Assembly (NCBI GenBank): GCA_027493375.1
Contig: JAPVWO010000064.1
Location: 1 to 50,092, forward strand
Reading direction: 5' to 3'
Source: Candidatus Multivorans thiocomprendens
GTDB taxonomy: Bacteria > Acidobacteriota > Thermoanaerobaculia > Multivoradales > Multivoraceae
DNA length: 50,092 nt
Positions 35,518 through 45,120 of the stretch are shown here, piece by piece. Every line of letters begins with the position of its first letter. The stretch's first letter is position 1. A program made the position numbers and the translations under genes. The notes below the pieces were generated by a model that saw nothing but the letters and a program-made list of their open reading frames with translations, had not been told where the DNA came from and did no database searches.

Positions 35518-37629
35518 ATGACGACTCTGTTCTCCACCGAGGAACTTCGCGCCCTCCTTCGCCGGGGCGAGGGCCAGTTCGTGGAGTTCAAGGCAGCGTG
35601 GGACCGCAGCGGCGCCGCGCCGCGCTCGCTGAAGCGGCGGGCGGTGCGGGACCTCATCGCGGAGTCCGTCGCGGCCTTCGCGAACGCGGACGGCGGAACG
35701 CTCCTGGTCGGGGTCGAGGACGACGGCGCGCCTTCCGGTCACTCCTATCCGCGAGAGGCGGTCGAGGACTTCATGACGGTCCCGGTGCGGCGTCTCAGAC
35801 CTGCCGTTTCGTGCCGCGTCGAGCGGACGATGCTGGATGGCCACGAGATCCTGACCTTCGACGTTCCGATTGCGCCCGAAGCCGTGATGATCGAGGGCAA
35901 CGGCTTTCCGTACCGCGTGGGGAGTCGAACGGAGCGTGAGCCGCAGGAGGTCATCAATCGCCGCAAGCAGGCATACCGGCAAGTCGGCTACGAGCCGCGG
36001 GTGGAGCCGGACGCGACGCTGGAAGACCTCGACCTGGAACTGGTCAAGAGGCATCTCCACCGCGCGCCGCTGAGCGGCCGGGATCCGGTCGAGGCGCTCG
36101 AGCACTACCAGTTGATTGTTCGCGCCGCCCGTGGATGGCGGGTTACGAACGCGGCACTGCTGCTCTTCGCCGCCGGGCCTGCGTTTCGCTGGCATCCCCG
36201 GGCCGGCGTGCGGATGTTCAAGGTCTTTGGCAGGGAACGGCTTCATGGCCCGCGGCGCAACGTGCAGCAGCTTTGCGTGGTCCAGCCGCCGCTGGCCTCG
36301 GGCTTGCCGGAAGCCATCAAGATCGCCGGCACGCATGTCCGGAGAACCGAGAAGCTGACCGGGATGCAGTTCGATCGTGTCCCCGAGTATCCCGCGTTCG
36401 CCTGGGAGGAGGCGATCGTCAACGCAGTGGCCCATCGGGACTACGAAGTGCGCGGCCGGGAAATCGAGGTCTGGTTCTACGACGATCGCATGGAGGTCTC
36501 CAGTCCGGGCGGCCTCCTTCCCGAAGTGACGGAGGAGCGGCTGATGTCGGGGCTTCCGACCCACGTCAGTCGGAATCCTCTGCTTGTACGCGTGCTCGCG
36601 GACGCCGACTTCATGCGTGAGGAGGGCGAGGGCATCGTCCGCATTCACGAGGAGATGGAACGGAGAGGGCTGCCGCCGCCCGAGATCGAGGCGGAGGGTT
36701 GGCTGTTCAGCATTCGGCTGTACAACCACAAGTCCGAGCGGGCGGCGGAAGGCGGCGGCGACCTGATTCGGGAGCCGCGCGCCTCCATCGGCGCGGGCCG
36801 CGATGTCGAGACCGGGATGCCTGCCGCCGGCGCCGGCTCGGCTCGGGCCGTATCGGAGGTTGGCGACTCGCGGCAGGTCGAGACTCGGCCGGTTCGCGGG
36901 GCGGTCCAGTCGGACATCGACCTCTCGCTTGTGCAGGACCATATGGAACGAACTTCGGGCGTCTCCGACGCGGGGCGAAGGGCGTCGACGAAGGAAGCAC
37001 TGGTCCGGATGGGGATCCTGGCCGATGTCGAAGGCGAAGCGCTCCCGACCGTCTTCGGGTTGATGGCGTTTGGCCGACAGCCGCAGTCGCGTTCACGCTG
37101 CTCGTCCTTCAAGGTGACCTGCTCCGCCTACGCGGGCGCGGATCAGGCAGCCGACGTCATCCTCGCCGGCGAGGCGAGCGGTCGTCTTGGCGATCACGTC
37201 GAGCGCTGTCTGGGCTGGATTCGCAGCCTCGGTTGGGGCGAACGGTACGATGGGCTGTACCGGACTGACCGGCCGATCGTCCCGCCCGCCGCGCTCCGCG
37301 AGGCGCTTGTCAACGCGGTCGCGCACAGGGACTACGGCATTCTGGGTTCGCCCGTGCTGTTGGAGGTCTTCTCGGACCGGCTCGTCGTGACGAGTCCCGG
37401 CGGATTGCCTCCGGGCGTGACGGTCGATGCCGTGCTTGCCGGTGGATCGCCTCAGGCCCGCAACCCGCGCATGGCCGGCGTACTGGCCGCGGGGAGTTTC
37501 ATGGCGGGGCGTGGCCGGGGGTGGCGGCTGATGCGGGAAGCGATGGCCGAGTTCAACGGCACGGAGCCGGAACTGGCCAGCGAGGACGGCGCCTCCACCA
37601 GGGTCACGTTTCGCCGGGGTCATGACTGA
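35518..37629 (+). CDS. AlbA_2/Schlafen protein with two HATPase modules
   Basis: This 703-residue protein begins with an AlbA_2 domain (EGQFVEFKAAWD, ANADGGTLLVGVEDDG) and a first HATPase_c_4 module (AIVNAVAHRDYEVRG, near 300; VSSPGGLLPE). After a low-complexity Gly/Ala/Arg linker (about 405-465) comes a second module: DVILAGEASG, ALVNAVAHRDYGILG (near 600) and VTSPGGLPPG. It looks like a fusion of two related ATP-binding proteins, perhaps forming an internal dimer. It follows the shorter relative by one base. No signal peptide or membrane segment is seen. Confidence 0.78.
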   Translation: MTTLFSTEELRALLRRGEGQFVEFKAAWDRSGAAPRSLKRRAVRDLIAESVAAFANADGGTLLVGVEDDGAPSGHSYPREAVEDFMTVPVRRLRPAVSCRVERTMLDGHEILTFDVPIAPEAVMIEGNGFPYRVGSRTEREPQEVINRRKQAYRQVGYEPRVEPDATLEDLDLELVKRHLHRAPLSGRDPVEALEHYQLIVRAARGWRVTNAALLLFAAGPAFRWHPRAGVRMFKVFGRERLHGPRRNVQQLCVVQPPLASGLPEAIKIAGTHVRRTEKLTGMQFDRVPEYPAFAWEEAIVNAVAHRDYEVRGREIEVWFYDDRMEVSSPGGLLPEVTEERLMSGLPTHVSRNPLLVRVLADADFMREEGEGIVRIHEEMERRGLPPPEIEAEGWLFSIRLYNHKSERAAEGGGDLIREPRASIGAGRDVETGMPAAGAGSARAVSEVGDSRQVETRPVRGAVQSDIDLSLVQDHMERTSGVSDAGRRASTKEALVRMGILADVEGEALPTVFGLMAFGRQPQSRSRCSSFKVTCSAYAGADQAADVILAGEASGRLGDHVERCLGWIRSLGWGERYDGLYRTDRPIVPPAALREALVNAVAHRDYGILGSPVLLEVFSDRLVVTSPGGLPPGVTVDAVLAGGSPQARNPRMAGVLAAGSFMAGRGRGWRLMREAMAEFNGTEPELASEDGASTRVTFRRGHD

Positions 37630-37647
37630 GGCTGGAGACGAGACGCG

Positions 37648-38073
37648 GTGAGTCGACTGAGGCAGAGCAACGGCGACGACTACCCCGAGGCCGCGCGCAA
37701 GCATCTTCAGGACGCGGTCGCACTTCTCTCGGCTGGCCGGCCGGACGGCGCCGCGTACCTGGCCGGCTACGTCGTGGAGTGCGCCCTGAAGACCCTCTTG
37801 CAGATCGAGAACGGAAGAGCGGATCGCATCCACGGGCTGTCGGCTCTCCATCGGCAGGTGGGCGCGCTGGCGGTCCAGGCGAACGTGAGGACGGGACGCT
37901 ACTGCGTGGCGGCTGACAGACTGCTCGACAAGGCAGCGATACTCGGTTGAAGTCCGAGCGTTCGATACCGGGCAGCGAGCGTTTCGGCGGCCGATGCGCG
38001 GGCGTGGCGAAGGGAGGCTGCCGCGGTCTATTCCCAGGTCGTGGGAGATCTCGTTCTTGATGGGAGGATCTGA
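37648..38073 (+). pseudogene. HEPN-domain protein with in-frame TGA
   Basis: From a GTG at 37648 the first 100 residues form a HEPN domain (ARKHLQDAVALLSAGRPDGAAYLAGYVVECALKTLL). A TGA at 37948-37950 stops it, but the same frame continues for 41 codons as SPSVRYRAASVSAADARAWRREAAAVYSQVV to a second TGA at 38071-38073. This tail looks like the normal C-terminus of such HEPN proteins. The second stop overlaps the next gene's ATG (TGATG), as expected for the original gene end. So the first TGA is either a nonsense mutation (perhaps TGG to TGA), a sequencing error, or readthrough. Confidence 0.8.
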
Positions 38074-40271
38074 TGCTGCATCTTGACGAAGCCAGGGAGC
38101 GGGTCGTGGAGTGTCTGCGTGGGTTCCTGCGCGGCAGGAGCCGCTCGTGGCGCGTCCTTCTGGTCTCCGACGTTCGAGCGCGGTTTCGGGTCGTGCTCTG
38201 GTGCCCGAAGACTCATCGGAACTCCGCTGCGGAGGAACTTGAGAGCCTTCTTGCCGAGGCCGGCGGGACGTGCTGGTCCGGCGACGTCCTCCAAGGGCAA
38301 GCGGCGGACGACCTGCCGGATGGTCCATGGCAGAGCCGGGTTTGGGATGAAGCAGCGGACGTTGGCGATGTGCGCGGCCTCCGTCTGGTGGAGCGTCATC
38401 TCTCGAAGGCGGGCTGGTTCGACGCGCCGGCCGAGGCGCCCTGGCTTCTGAGGCGCGGCAAGTCCAACGGCGCACCGATCAGCGGGTTCTACTCGTTCAA
38501 GGGTGGCGTGGGCCGCTCCACCGCCCTTGCGGCTACGGCCGTTCAGTTCGCTGCTCAGGGACTTCGCGTCGCGGTCGTCGATGGCGATCTGGACTCGCCT
38601 GGCGTTGGCTCGCTCCTGCACGGCCACGACGGGACGATCACTCAGGCGGGAGTGGTGGACTACCTGATCGAGGCGCCTCTGCATGAGAATCGCGAAGAGT
38701 GCCGCCTCGATGATTTCTTCCACCGTTGCCCACCCGATCTGCACCGAGGAAGAGGGGAGATCCTGGTCTTTCCGGCGGGAACGTTGGGCCAACGGTATGT
38801 CGGCAAGCTCGCTCGGCTGGACTATGGCCCGAACGTGTTGGAAGACCGGGAGCACCCGTTCGTCAGGCTGCTGCGGAAGATTCGGGCCGATCTCGCACCT
38901 GATTGGATTCTCATCGACGCCCGCGCCGGTCTCGGCGAAGTGTCAGGGTTTCTCACCGGCGGGCTGTGCCATCTGTACCTCGTCTTCGGATCCTTGTCGG
39001 GATCCAGTTGGCGGGGTCTGGAACTCGTGATTGATCGGCTCGGTGGCGAACGATTGTCGCGAGGCGAGTCACAGTGCGAGTGTCTTCTCGTCGCTGCGAT
39101 GGTACCGAGTGCCGAGGTCGAGCGGGCGAAGGAGCTATGGCGCCTCATGCTCGTGCGGCGACTCTCGCATCTTCTTTCCGAGACGAGAAGGCGTGCCCTC
39201 GAACCGGTGCTGGCGCCGATGGCGGCGGAGCTCGGGGATGTCTTCACCGGTGCTTCGAACCTGCAGGTGAATCCGACGGCGGCCTTGGACGAACTGGAGG
39301 CACGACTCGAAACGGAGGACCGCTGGGTGTTCGTCGGCTACGACGAACCCGACATGCTGGGAGACTTCGACTGGAAGCTGAACCGGCGGCTCGTGCGCGT
39401 TCTGGTCGCGTTCTGGTCGGACTACAGTCGGCGTTGGCGACGCATTCGCGCGAAGGTGTTTCTTCGTTCCGACCTGTTTCGGCGGCACGCTGGAATGGGT
39501 TCGGCCGACTTCGCGAAACTCGCGGCGAATCGTGTTGAACTCACTTGGTCGGATGCCGACATTCTGGGCATGTTGGTGAAGCGCATTGCAAACACGTCAG
39601 ATGGTCTGGCCGACTACTGCCGCCGGGCGCGGATCGCGTTTGAAGAGGATGCCCGATTGGGCCTTGTTCCAAGGGTGGAGCGCCCGGACCAGGCGAACCG
39701 GCTCATTGAACGGCTGGCAGGTGAGTTCATGGAGGCCAATCGGAAGAAAGGTCTCGTCCGAAACTGGGTGCTGGATCACCTGCGCGACGGCGCGGCGGCG
39801 GTCTCGCCCCGGAACTTCGTGCGGCTGTTCGAGCTTGCCGCGGCGAACGAGTCGGCCAATCAGGCGCCGCGGCCGCCCAGGCTGTTGCATCCGACAGCAC
39901 TGCGTCAAGCCCTGGACGACGTTTCGCTGAACCATGTTCGTCAAGAGAAGTCGAGCGAATGGCCGTGGCTGGATGGCCTGGAGAAGCGGCTCCGGCGCGA
40001 GCCTCTCGCGCCCTGGTCCCGCGAGAAGATGCTGAGCTTGCTTGACGCCGGACCTGATGAAGCCTGGGGAACCATCGGCGACACCCCTGTCGGGCCCCCG
40101 GAGGAAGGTGGAGTGGCGCTCCCTGAGTACCTGGTGGAACTCGGGATCTTGCGTCGACGCTCTGACGACCGGCTCGACGTACCCGATCTGTACCTTCGCG
40201 GTCTGGGCCTTCGTCGAAAGGGCGGCGTCAAGTTCGGTACCCGGAGACGCCGCGGACGTGGCGTCACGTGA
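38073..40271 (+). CDS. KGGVGR-motif variant ATPase (MinD/ParA-like)
   Basis: This 732-residue protein has a deviant Walker A SFKGGVGRSTA (K143 to T150) in which the usual lysine of GK(S/T) is an arginine (R148), followed by VAVVDGDLDSPG and DWILIDARAGLGEV. After it (from about residue 415) comes a second conserved region: RWVFVGYDEPDMLGDFDW, IRAKVFLRSDLFRRHA, LAANRVELTW and VKRIANT, resembling the Walker B and sensor part of STAND-like ATPases but with no P-loop of its own. It is coupled to the HEPN gene upstream by a one-base overlap. I infer a defence ATPase with a HEPN partner, not a plasmid partition protein. Confidence 0.8.
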   Translation: MLHLDEARERVVECLRGFLRGRSRSWRVLLVSDVRARFRVVLWCPKTHRNSAAEELESLLAEAGGTCWSGDVLQGQAADDLPDGPWQSRVWDEAADVGDVRGLRLVERHLSKAGWFDAPAEAPWLLRRGKSNGAPISGFYSFKGGVGRSTALAATAVQFAAQGLRVAVVDGDLDSPGVGSLLHGHDGTITQAGVVDYLIEAPLHENREECRLDDFFHRCPPDLHRGRGEILVFPAGTLGQRYVGKLARLDYGPNVLEDREHPFVRLLRKIRADLAPDWILIDARAGLGEVSGFLTGGLCHLYLVFGSLSGSSWRGLELVIDRLGGERLSRGESQCECLLVAAMVPSAEVERAKELWRLMLVRRLSHLLSETRRRALEPVLAPMAAELGDVFTGASNLQVNPTAALDELEARLETEDRWVFVGYDEPDMLGDFDWKLNRRLVRVLVAFWSDYSRRWRRIRAKVFLRSDLFRRHAGMGSADFAKLAANRVELTWSDADILGMLVKRIANTSDGLADYCRRARIAFEEDARLGLVPRVERPDQANRLIERLAGEFMEANRKKGLVRNWVLDHLRDGAAAVSPRNFVRLFELAAANESANQAPRPPRLLHPTALRQALDDVSLNHVRQEKSSEWPWLDGLEKRLRREPLAPWSREKMLSLLDAGPDEAWGTIGDTPVGPPEEGGVALPEYLVELGILRRRSDDRLDVPDLYLRGLGLRRKGGVKFGTRRRRGRGVT

Positions 40272-40340
40272 CGCGTGCCGGCAAGCCGCAGCCTGCGTCG
40301 CCGGTCGCCTTTGGACCGCATGATGCCTGAGGCTGGTTGG

Positions 40341-42695
40341 ATGGCATCCGACCACGCAACCGGAACAAACGCCGCCGCCGGTACGATCCTCGGCAGTCTG
40401 ATCGCCGCCCTCCGCGACAAGGGCGGCCCACTGGACGGTCAGGAACGGCCGGCCGCGGTGCTCTGGCCGGACCCGGACGGGGAGTGGCGTTCGCTGGTCG
40501 GCACGCTTCGGGAACGGCTGCCGGAGTTCCTGGTTCTGGGCGCCTACGACGAGGCGGCGCGGACGGGCCCGGCGATCTGGCTGCGGGCAGTCGTGGACGA
40601 CGAGTCTGGCGCTTCCGTTTCGACGGCGGGACGAACGCCCGTCCTGTATCTGCCCGGGGTTTCGCGCCAGCAGCTTCGGGCCGGCGACGACTGCCCGGAC
40701 CGCCTGAAGCCCCTGGTCGAGCTGCTCTACCGCGGCGCGGTCTGGGCTCACCCGAACGGGCGCGAGTGGACGGTGCGGGCGTTCCTGAGTTCCCCGAAGT
40801 CCCTCGGTCTGGACGTCGCGGACGACGTCGGTACGAGGCGGGCCATGCTCCAGGCCCTGCCGGAGGTTGCGGTGGCGCCGCTCGACCGGCTGGAACGCAG
40901 GCGTCTGGATGCGGACTACTTCCACCGCGTGCTGAGTCCCGACCCGTTGCGCGACGTGCTTCAGTGGCTTGGCGAAGGCGACGCGATGCGGTCGCGTCTC
41001 GGCCCGGAGCGGTGGAGCGCCTTCCGCGGCCGCTGCCGGGACGAGCTCGACTTCGACCCGGAGACGGAGCCCGACGTAGCGGCCGGCGAGCGGCTGGGGT
41101 GCGGCGAGGGCGAATGGGCGCGGGTATGGGAGCGGTTCCTGGAAGCGCCCGAGAGTTACGAGTGGGTGGCCGACGTACTGCTGCGGAGTCGACCGGCGGG
41201 CGTCCTTCCCTTCGAGTCGGAACGGTGGCCGGATCTGAACGCCGAGGCCGAGGAGGTTCTCCGGCTCCAACTCGAAGAACTGCGCGACCTGAGCCACGAC
41301 GAGATCTGCCGCCGGGTTCTCGAGGCGGGGGAGGAGCATGGCCGTCGCCGCTATTGGGTCTGGGCGCGCCTCGGGCTGTCGCCGATGGCGGTCGCCCTGG
41401 CGCCGTTGGCGCGTCTGGCCGCGGAAGCGCGGACGACTCCGGCGGGCGCCACGCCCGGCGAGATCGCCAGGGGCTATGTTGAGCACGGGTGGGCGGCCGA
41501 TGCGGCGGCTCGCGACGCCCTGGCCCTCGTTCGCGCTGCGGACCGGGAACTCGTAGCGGGGGTTGTCCGGCGCCTGCTCCTGCCCTGGCTCGAAGACGGC
41601 GCTCGGGCCTTCCAGGACGCGGTCGAGCGGGAGGCTCTGCCCGGACGGGGCGGGCAGCCGCCAGTGGAAGCCCACGAGGACATGTGCCTGCTGTTCGTCG
41701 ACGGTCTGCGCTACGAACTGGCGCGCGCGCTGGCCGAACTGCTCGAGACGCGCGGCTTCAGCACGGATCTGCGGCATCGCTGGGCGGCGCTGCCGACGCT
41801 CACCGCCACGGGCAAGCCGGCGGCGACCCCGGTGGCGGCCGACATCATCGGGGCGGAGCTCGGCGGCGACTTCGCGCCGAGGTTCGAGGCGACGGGAAGC
41901 CGAGTCGAAGCCGAGGCGCTCCGGGCAGCGATGGAGGAGCGCGGCTACCAGGTGCTGGCCGCCGGAACGCTCGACGCGCCGCTCGGCAGCCCCGCGCTCG
42001 GCTGGGGGGAAGCCGGCGCCATCGACAAGCTCGGGCACGAGCTCGACGCCGCCGACTTCGCTCGCAAGCTGCGGGACGAACTGACGGCTCTGAGGGACCG
42101 CATCGCTCGCCTGCTGGATGTCGGCTGGAAGGCGGTGCGGGTGGTGACCGATCACGGCTGGCTGCTGATGCCCGGCGGCCTTCCCAAGATCGACTTGCCG
42201 CGGCATCTCACCGTCAGCCGGGGCGCGCGCTGCGCCGTCGTCGCGGGGGGCGCCCGGCCCGATGCGCTGATCGCTCCGTGGCACTGGAACGCGAACGAGT
42301 CGTTCGCGGCGGCGCGCGGCGCCGGGGCGTTTCTCCGGTCGGTGGACTACGCGCACGGGGGCCTGAGCATCCAGGAGTGCCTCGTTCCCGACCTCACGAT
42401 CCAGGCCGCCCTTCGGCGCGAAGCGGCGGCGCGGGTGCGGAGGATCGTCTGGCGCGGATTCCGCTGTCTCGTCGTGGCCGTTGCGGAGGCGGGACGGGTC
42501 TCGGCCGACCTTCGCCTCAAGAGCGACCCGCGGCGGTCGGTCGCGACCGCGGTCAGGCGGCTCGACGCTGACGGTTCGGCGAGCCTGCTGCTCGCCGATG
42601 ACGATCACGAACAATCGCGGCTCGTTCTCGTCCTGGTCGATGACGAGGGTCGGATCCTCGACCGCCGCGAAACCGCTGTGGGAGAGGACTCGTGA
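40341..42695 (+). CDS. pglZ: BREX phosphatase-like protein PglZ, type B
   Basis: This 784-residue protein is the alkaline-phosphatase-superfamily component of BREX. The metal-site blocks LLFVDGLRYELA (near 455) and VVTDHGWLLMPGG (near 605) are clear, and AALPTLTATGKPA carries the usual threonine region. The type B form is expected in this BREX variant. I chose the ATG at 40341 because a GAGG lies eight bases upstream; ATGs at 40320 and 40323 are also in frame. It is 69 bases after the KGGVGR gene, and its stop overlaps brxL as GTGA. It appears intact. Confidence 0.9.
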   Translation: MASDHATGTNAAAGTILGSLIAALRDKGGPLDGQERPAAVLWPDPDGEWRSLVGTLRERLPEFLVLGAYDEAARTGPAIWLRAVVDDESGASVSTAGRTPVLYLPGVSRQQLRAGDDCPDRLKPLVELLYRGAVWAHPNGREWTVRAFLSSPKSLGLDVADDVGTRRAMLQALPEVAVAPLDRLERRRLDADYFHRVLSPDPLRDVLQWLGEGDAMRSRLGPERWSAFRGRCRDELDFDPETEPDVAAGERLGCGEGEWARVWERFLEAPESYEWVADVLLRSRPAGVLPFESERWPDLNAEAEEVLRLQLEELRDLSHDEICRRVLEAGEEHGRRRYWVWARLGLSPMAVALAPLARLAAEARTTPAGATPGEIARGYVEHGWAADAAARDALALVRAADRELVAGVVRRLLLPWLEDGARAFQDAVEREALPGRGGQPPVEAHEDMCLLFVDGLRYELARALAELLETRGFSTDLRHRWAALPTLTATGKPAATPVAADIIGAELGGDFAPRFEATGSRVEAEALRAAMEERGYQVLAAGTLDAPLGSPALGWGEAGAIDKLGHELDAADFARKLRDELTALRDRIARLLDVGWKAVRVVTDHGWLLMPGGLPKIDLPRHLTVSRGARCAVVAGGARPDALIAPWHWNANESFAAARGAGAFLRSVDYAHGGLSIQECLVPDLTIQAALRREAAARVRRIVWRGFRCLVVAVAEAGRVSADLRLKSDPRRSVATAVRRLDADGSASLLLADDDHEQSRLVLVLVDDEGRILDRRETAVGEDS

Positions 42696-44755
42696 ACTCG
42701 CTGAATCTCGAGATGGACCGCCTCGACGAACTCGCCGCGGAGGCATTCCCCGGCTACCTTGTGCGCAAGGACCTGGTGCGCCGCTACGCGCGGCAGTATC
42801 CGGTGCCGACGTACGTCGTGGAGTTCCTGCTCGGGCGCTACTGCGCGAGCGTCGACGCGGAGGAGATCGAGGAAGGCCTCGTCGTCGTGCGGCAACAGCT
42901 CGAAGGGCGGACGGTGCGGCCGAGCGAGCAGGAGGTGTTCAAGTCGCGCGCTCGGGAGGACGGTTCGGTCAAGTTGATCGACATCGTCCGCGCCCGCCTG
43001 GATGCGAAGAACGACCGCTACGTGGCCGAACTGCCGAGTCTGGGACTGCGCGATGTCGATGTCGCGGACTCCATCGTCAAGGAGAACCAGCGGATGCTGA
43101 CGGACGGCTTCTACGCGGAGGCCACGCTGGAGTACGACGCGGTGGTCGCGGCGGACGGACGCGGGAACCCCTTCCGGATCGAGTCCCTGCGCCCGATTCA
43201 GATGGCCGACGCGCGAGTTCTCAAGGCGTTCGCCCGCGGCCGCCGGAACTTCACGACGGATGAATGGCGCGACTTCCTGATCCGCTCCGTGGGACTCGAG
43301 CCGGCGGCGCTGGACGAGCGGGCGAAGCGCGTCGCGCTGCTTCGGATGGTCCCCTTCGTCGAGCGGAACTACGATCTCGTGGAACTCGGCCCGCGCGGCA
43401 CGGGGAAGAGCCACATCTACCAGCAGATCTCTCCCTACTCCCACCTGCTCTCGGGCGGCAAGGCGACCGTCGCCAAGATGTTCGTCAACATGGCGAACGG
43501 CCAGCGCGGGCTCGTTTGCCAGTACGACGTGGTCTGCTTCGACGAGGTCTCCGGCGTGTCGTTCGATCAGAAGGACGGCGTGAACATCATGAAGGGCTAC
43601 ATGGCCTCCGGCGAGTTCAGCCGAGGCAAGGAGAGCATCCGCGCCGACGGCGGGATCGTCATGGTGGGCAACTTCGACGTGGATGTGGAGCAGCAGCAGC
43701 GGATCGGCCACCTGCTTTCGCCCCTGCCGAAGGAGATGCGGGACGACACCGCGTTTCACGACCGGATTCACGGCTATGCGCCGGGTTGGGACTTCCCGAA
43801 GCTGAATCCAGAAGATCACCTGACTGACCACTTCGGCCTGGTCACCGACTTCCTGAGCGAGTGCTGGAACCAGTCGCGCCAGTCGAGCCGGTTGATGGCC
43901 CTGCAGAACCGGGTTTTCTGGGGCGGCGCCCTCAGCGGCCGGGACATCGAGGCCGTGAACAAGACCTGTTCCGGCCTCTTGAAGCTCCTGCACCCCGACG
44001 CCGAGATGCCCGTCGAGGATGACGACATGGAGTGGATCGCGCGGCTCTCCCTGGAGTCGCGGCGGCGCGTGAAGGAGCAGCAGAAGCGATGTCTCAGGAG
44101 CGAGTTCGGCAACACCCACTTCTCCTTCACGCTGGGTGTGGACGGGGTGGAGCAGTTTGTTGCTACGCCGGAACTCCACAGCGACGAGGCGATCGACAGC
44201 GATCCGCTGCCGCCCGGGCAGGTCTGGGCCATCGGTCCCGGCGCCGGAGAGACTGGCGCCGGGCTGTACCGGATCGAAGTCGCCCTGGGACCGGGCAGCG
44301 GCGCGAAGATCCTGAACTACCCCGTGCCCCCGGCCTTTCGCGAGAGCGTCAAGGTCGGCGAGCAGAACCTCTACCGGGCGGCGAAGGAACTGGTGGGCCA
44401 TCGGGACCCGCGCGGCTTCGAGTACTCGATTCAACTGCGGTCCTTCGACGCCGACAAGTCGGGCATCGATCTCGGCATGCCGGTGCTCGCCGCCTTGGTC
44501 GGAGCGCTTCTGGACCGCGGAACCCGCGGCGGCGCGATCGTCGTCGGGCCACTGAACCTCGGCGGCAGCCTGGACATGCTGACGCACCCCGTCTCGACCG
44601 CGGAGTTGGCCGTCGACAAACGGGCCGCCACCCTGCTCATGCCGGTCAGCGCGAGGAAGGCGCTGAACGAACTGCCGGATGAGCTGTGGACCAAAGTGAA
44701 CATCGAGTACTACGGCGATCCGGCGGATGGGGTCTTCAAGGCGTTGCTGGCGTGA
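42692..44755 (+). CDS. brxL: BREX Lon-like AAA+ protein BrxL
   Basis: This 687-residue protein is BrxL, the conserved last core gene of type 1 BREX. It has Walker A ELGPRGTGKSH (near 232-242), Walker B VVCFDEVSGV (near 279) and a C-terminal Lon-protease-like domain with IDLGMPVLAALVGALLDRG and NLGGSLDMLTHPV. BrxL assembles into DNA-binding AAA+ rings in other species. The GTG start overlaps the pglZ stop. Length and motifs are normal, so with brxC and pglZ it is one of three intact core genes here. Confidence 0.95.
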   Translation: MNSLNLEMDRLDELAAEAFPGYLVRKDLVRRYARQYPVPTYVVEFLLGRYCASVDAEEIEEGLVVVRQQLEGRTVRPSEQEVFKSRAREDGSVKLIDIVRARLDAKNDRYVAELPSLGLRDVDVADSIVKENQRMLTDGFYAEATLEYDAVVAADGRGNPFRIESLRPIQMADARVLKAFARGRRNFTTDEWRDFLIRSVGLEPAALDERAKRVALLRMVPFVERNYDLVELGPRGTGKSHIYQQISPYSHLLSGGKATVAKMFVNMANGQRGLVCQYDVVCFDEVSGVSFDQKDGVNIMKGYMASGEFSRGKESIRADGGIVMVGNFDVDVEQQQRIGHLLSPLPKEMRDDTAFHDRIHGYAPGWDFPKLNPEDHLTDHFGLVTDFLSECWNQSRQSSRLMALQNRVFWGGALSGRDIEAVNKTCSGLLKLLHPDAEMPVEDDDMEWIARLSLESRRRVKEQQKRCLRSEFGNTHFSFTLGVDGVEQFVATPELHSDEAIDSDPLPPGQVWAIGPGAGETGAGLYRIEVALGPGSGAKILNYPVPPAFRESVKVGEQNLYRAAKELVGHRDPRGFEYSIQLRSFDADKSGIDLGMPVLAALVGALLDRGTRGGAIVVGPLNLGGSLDMLTHPVSTAELAVDKRAATLLMPVSARKALNELPDELWTKVNIEYYGDPADGVFKALLA

Positions 44756-44780
44756 TGCGGATAGTCGCGACGGGAGCGTT

Positions 44781-45120
44781 TTGAACTACGACGGCCGACG
44801 GGCAATGGACCTGCTCCGGCGCGGAACTGGACTGCCTGAGGCAGCGTTCCGATGCGGCCAGGAGAAAGCGGTTCAGCATGTCGTCGAGGGGCTAGGCCCG
44901 GTTGCTGGTCGTTCAGCGCACCGGCTGGGGTAAGAGCTTCGTCTGCTTCGTTGCCACCAAGCTCCTGCGTGAGGCCGGGATGGGCCCGGCACTCTTCGTG
45001 TCACCGCTTCTTGCCTTGATGCGGAACCAGATAGCCGCGGCCGAGCGGATGGGCGTCCGGGCGGAGACGATCAACTCGGACAACAAGGAAGAATGGAAGC
45101 GCGTCGAGGCCGCGGTGCTG
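44781..45120 (+). pseudogene. RecQ-like helicase remnant, frameshifted and truncated
   Basis: A TTG start with GGGAG five bases upstream opens LNYDGRRAMDLLRRGTG and FRCGQEKAVQHVVEGLG. A one-base frameshift in the run near 44895 then moves to the frame RLLVVQRTGWGKSFVCFVATKLLREAG (motif I), ALFVSPLLALMRNQIAAAERMGVRAETINS and EWKRVEAAV. This is the start of a RecQ-family ATP-dependent helicase. Homology ends near 45117; the helicase body is missing, and DprA sequence follows at once. It lies 25 bases after brxL. Confidence 0.8.

Noticed and set aside
38073..40271. Reading the KGGVGR protein as a plasmid or chromosome partition ParA
   Set aside because: There is no parB or parS nearby, the Walker A lysine is arginine, and the C-terminal STAND-like half is absent from ParA.
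39597..42746. A 1049-residue open frame antisense to the KGGVGR ATPase and pglZ
   Set aside because: It is opposite to well-conserved genes, has no recognisable domain and a low-complexity Arg/Ala/Pro composition typical of antisense frames in GC-rich DNA.
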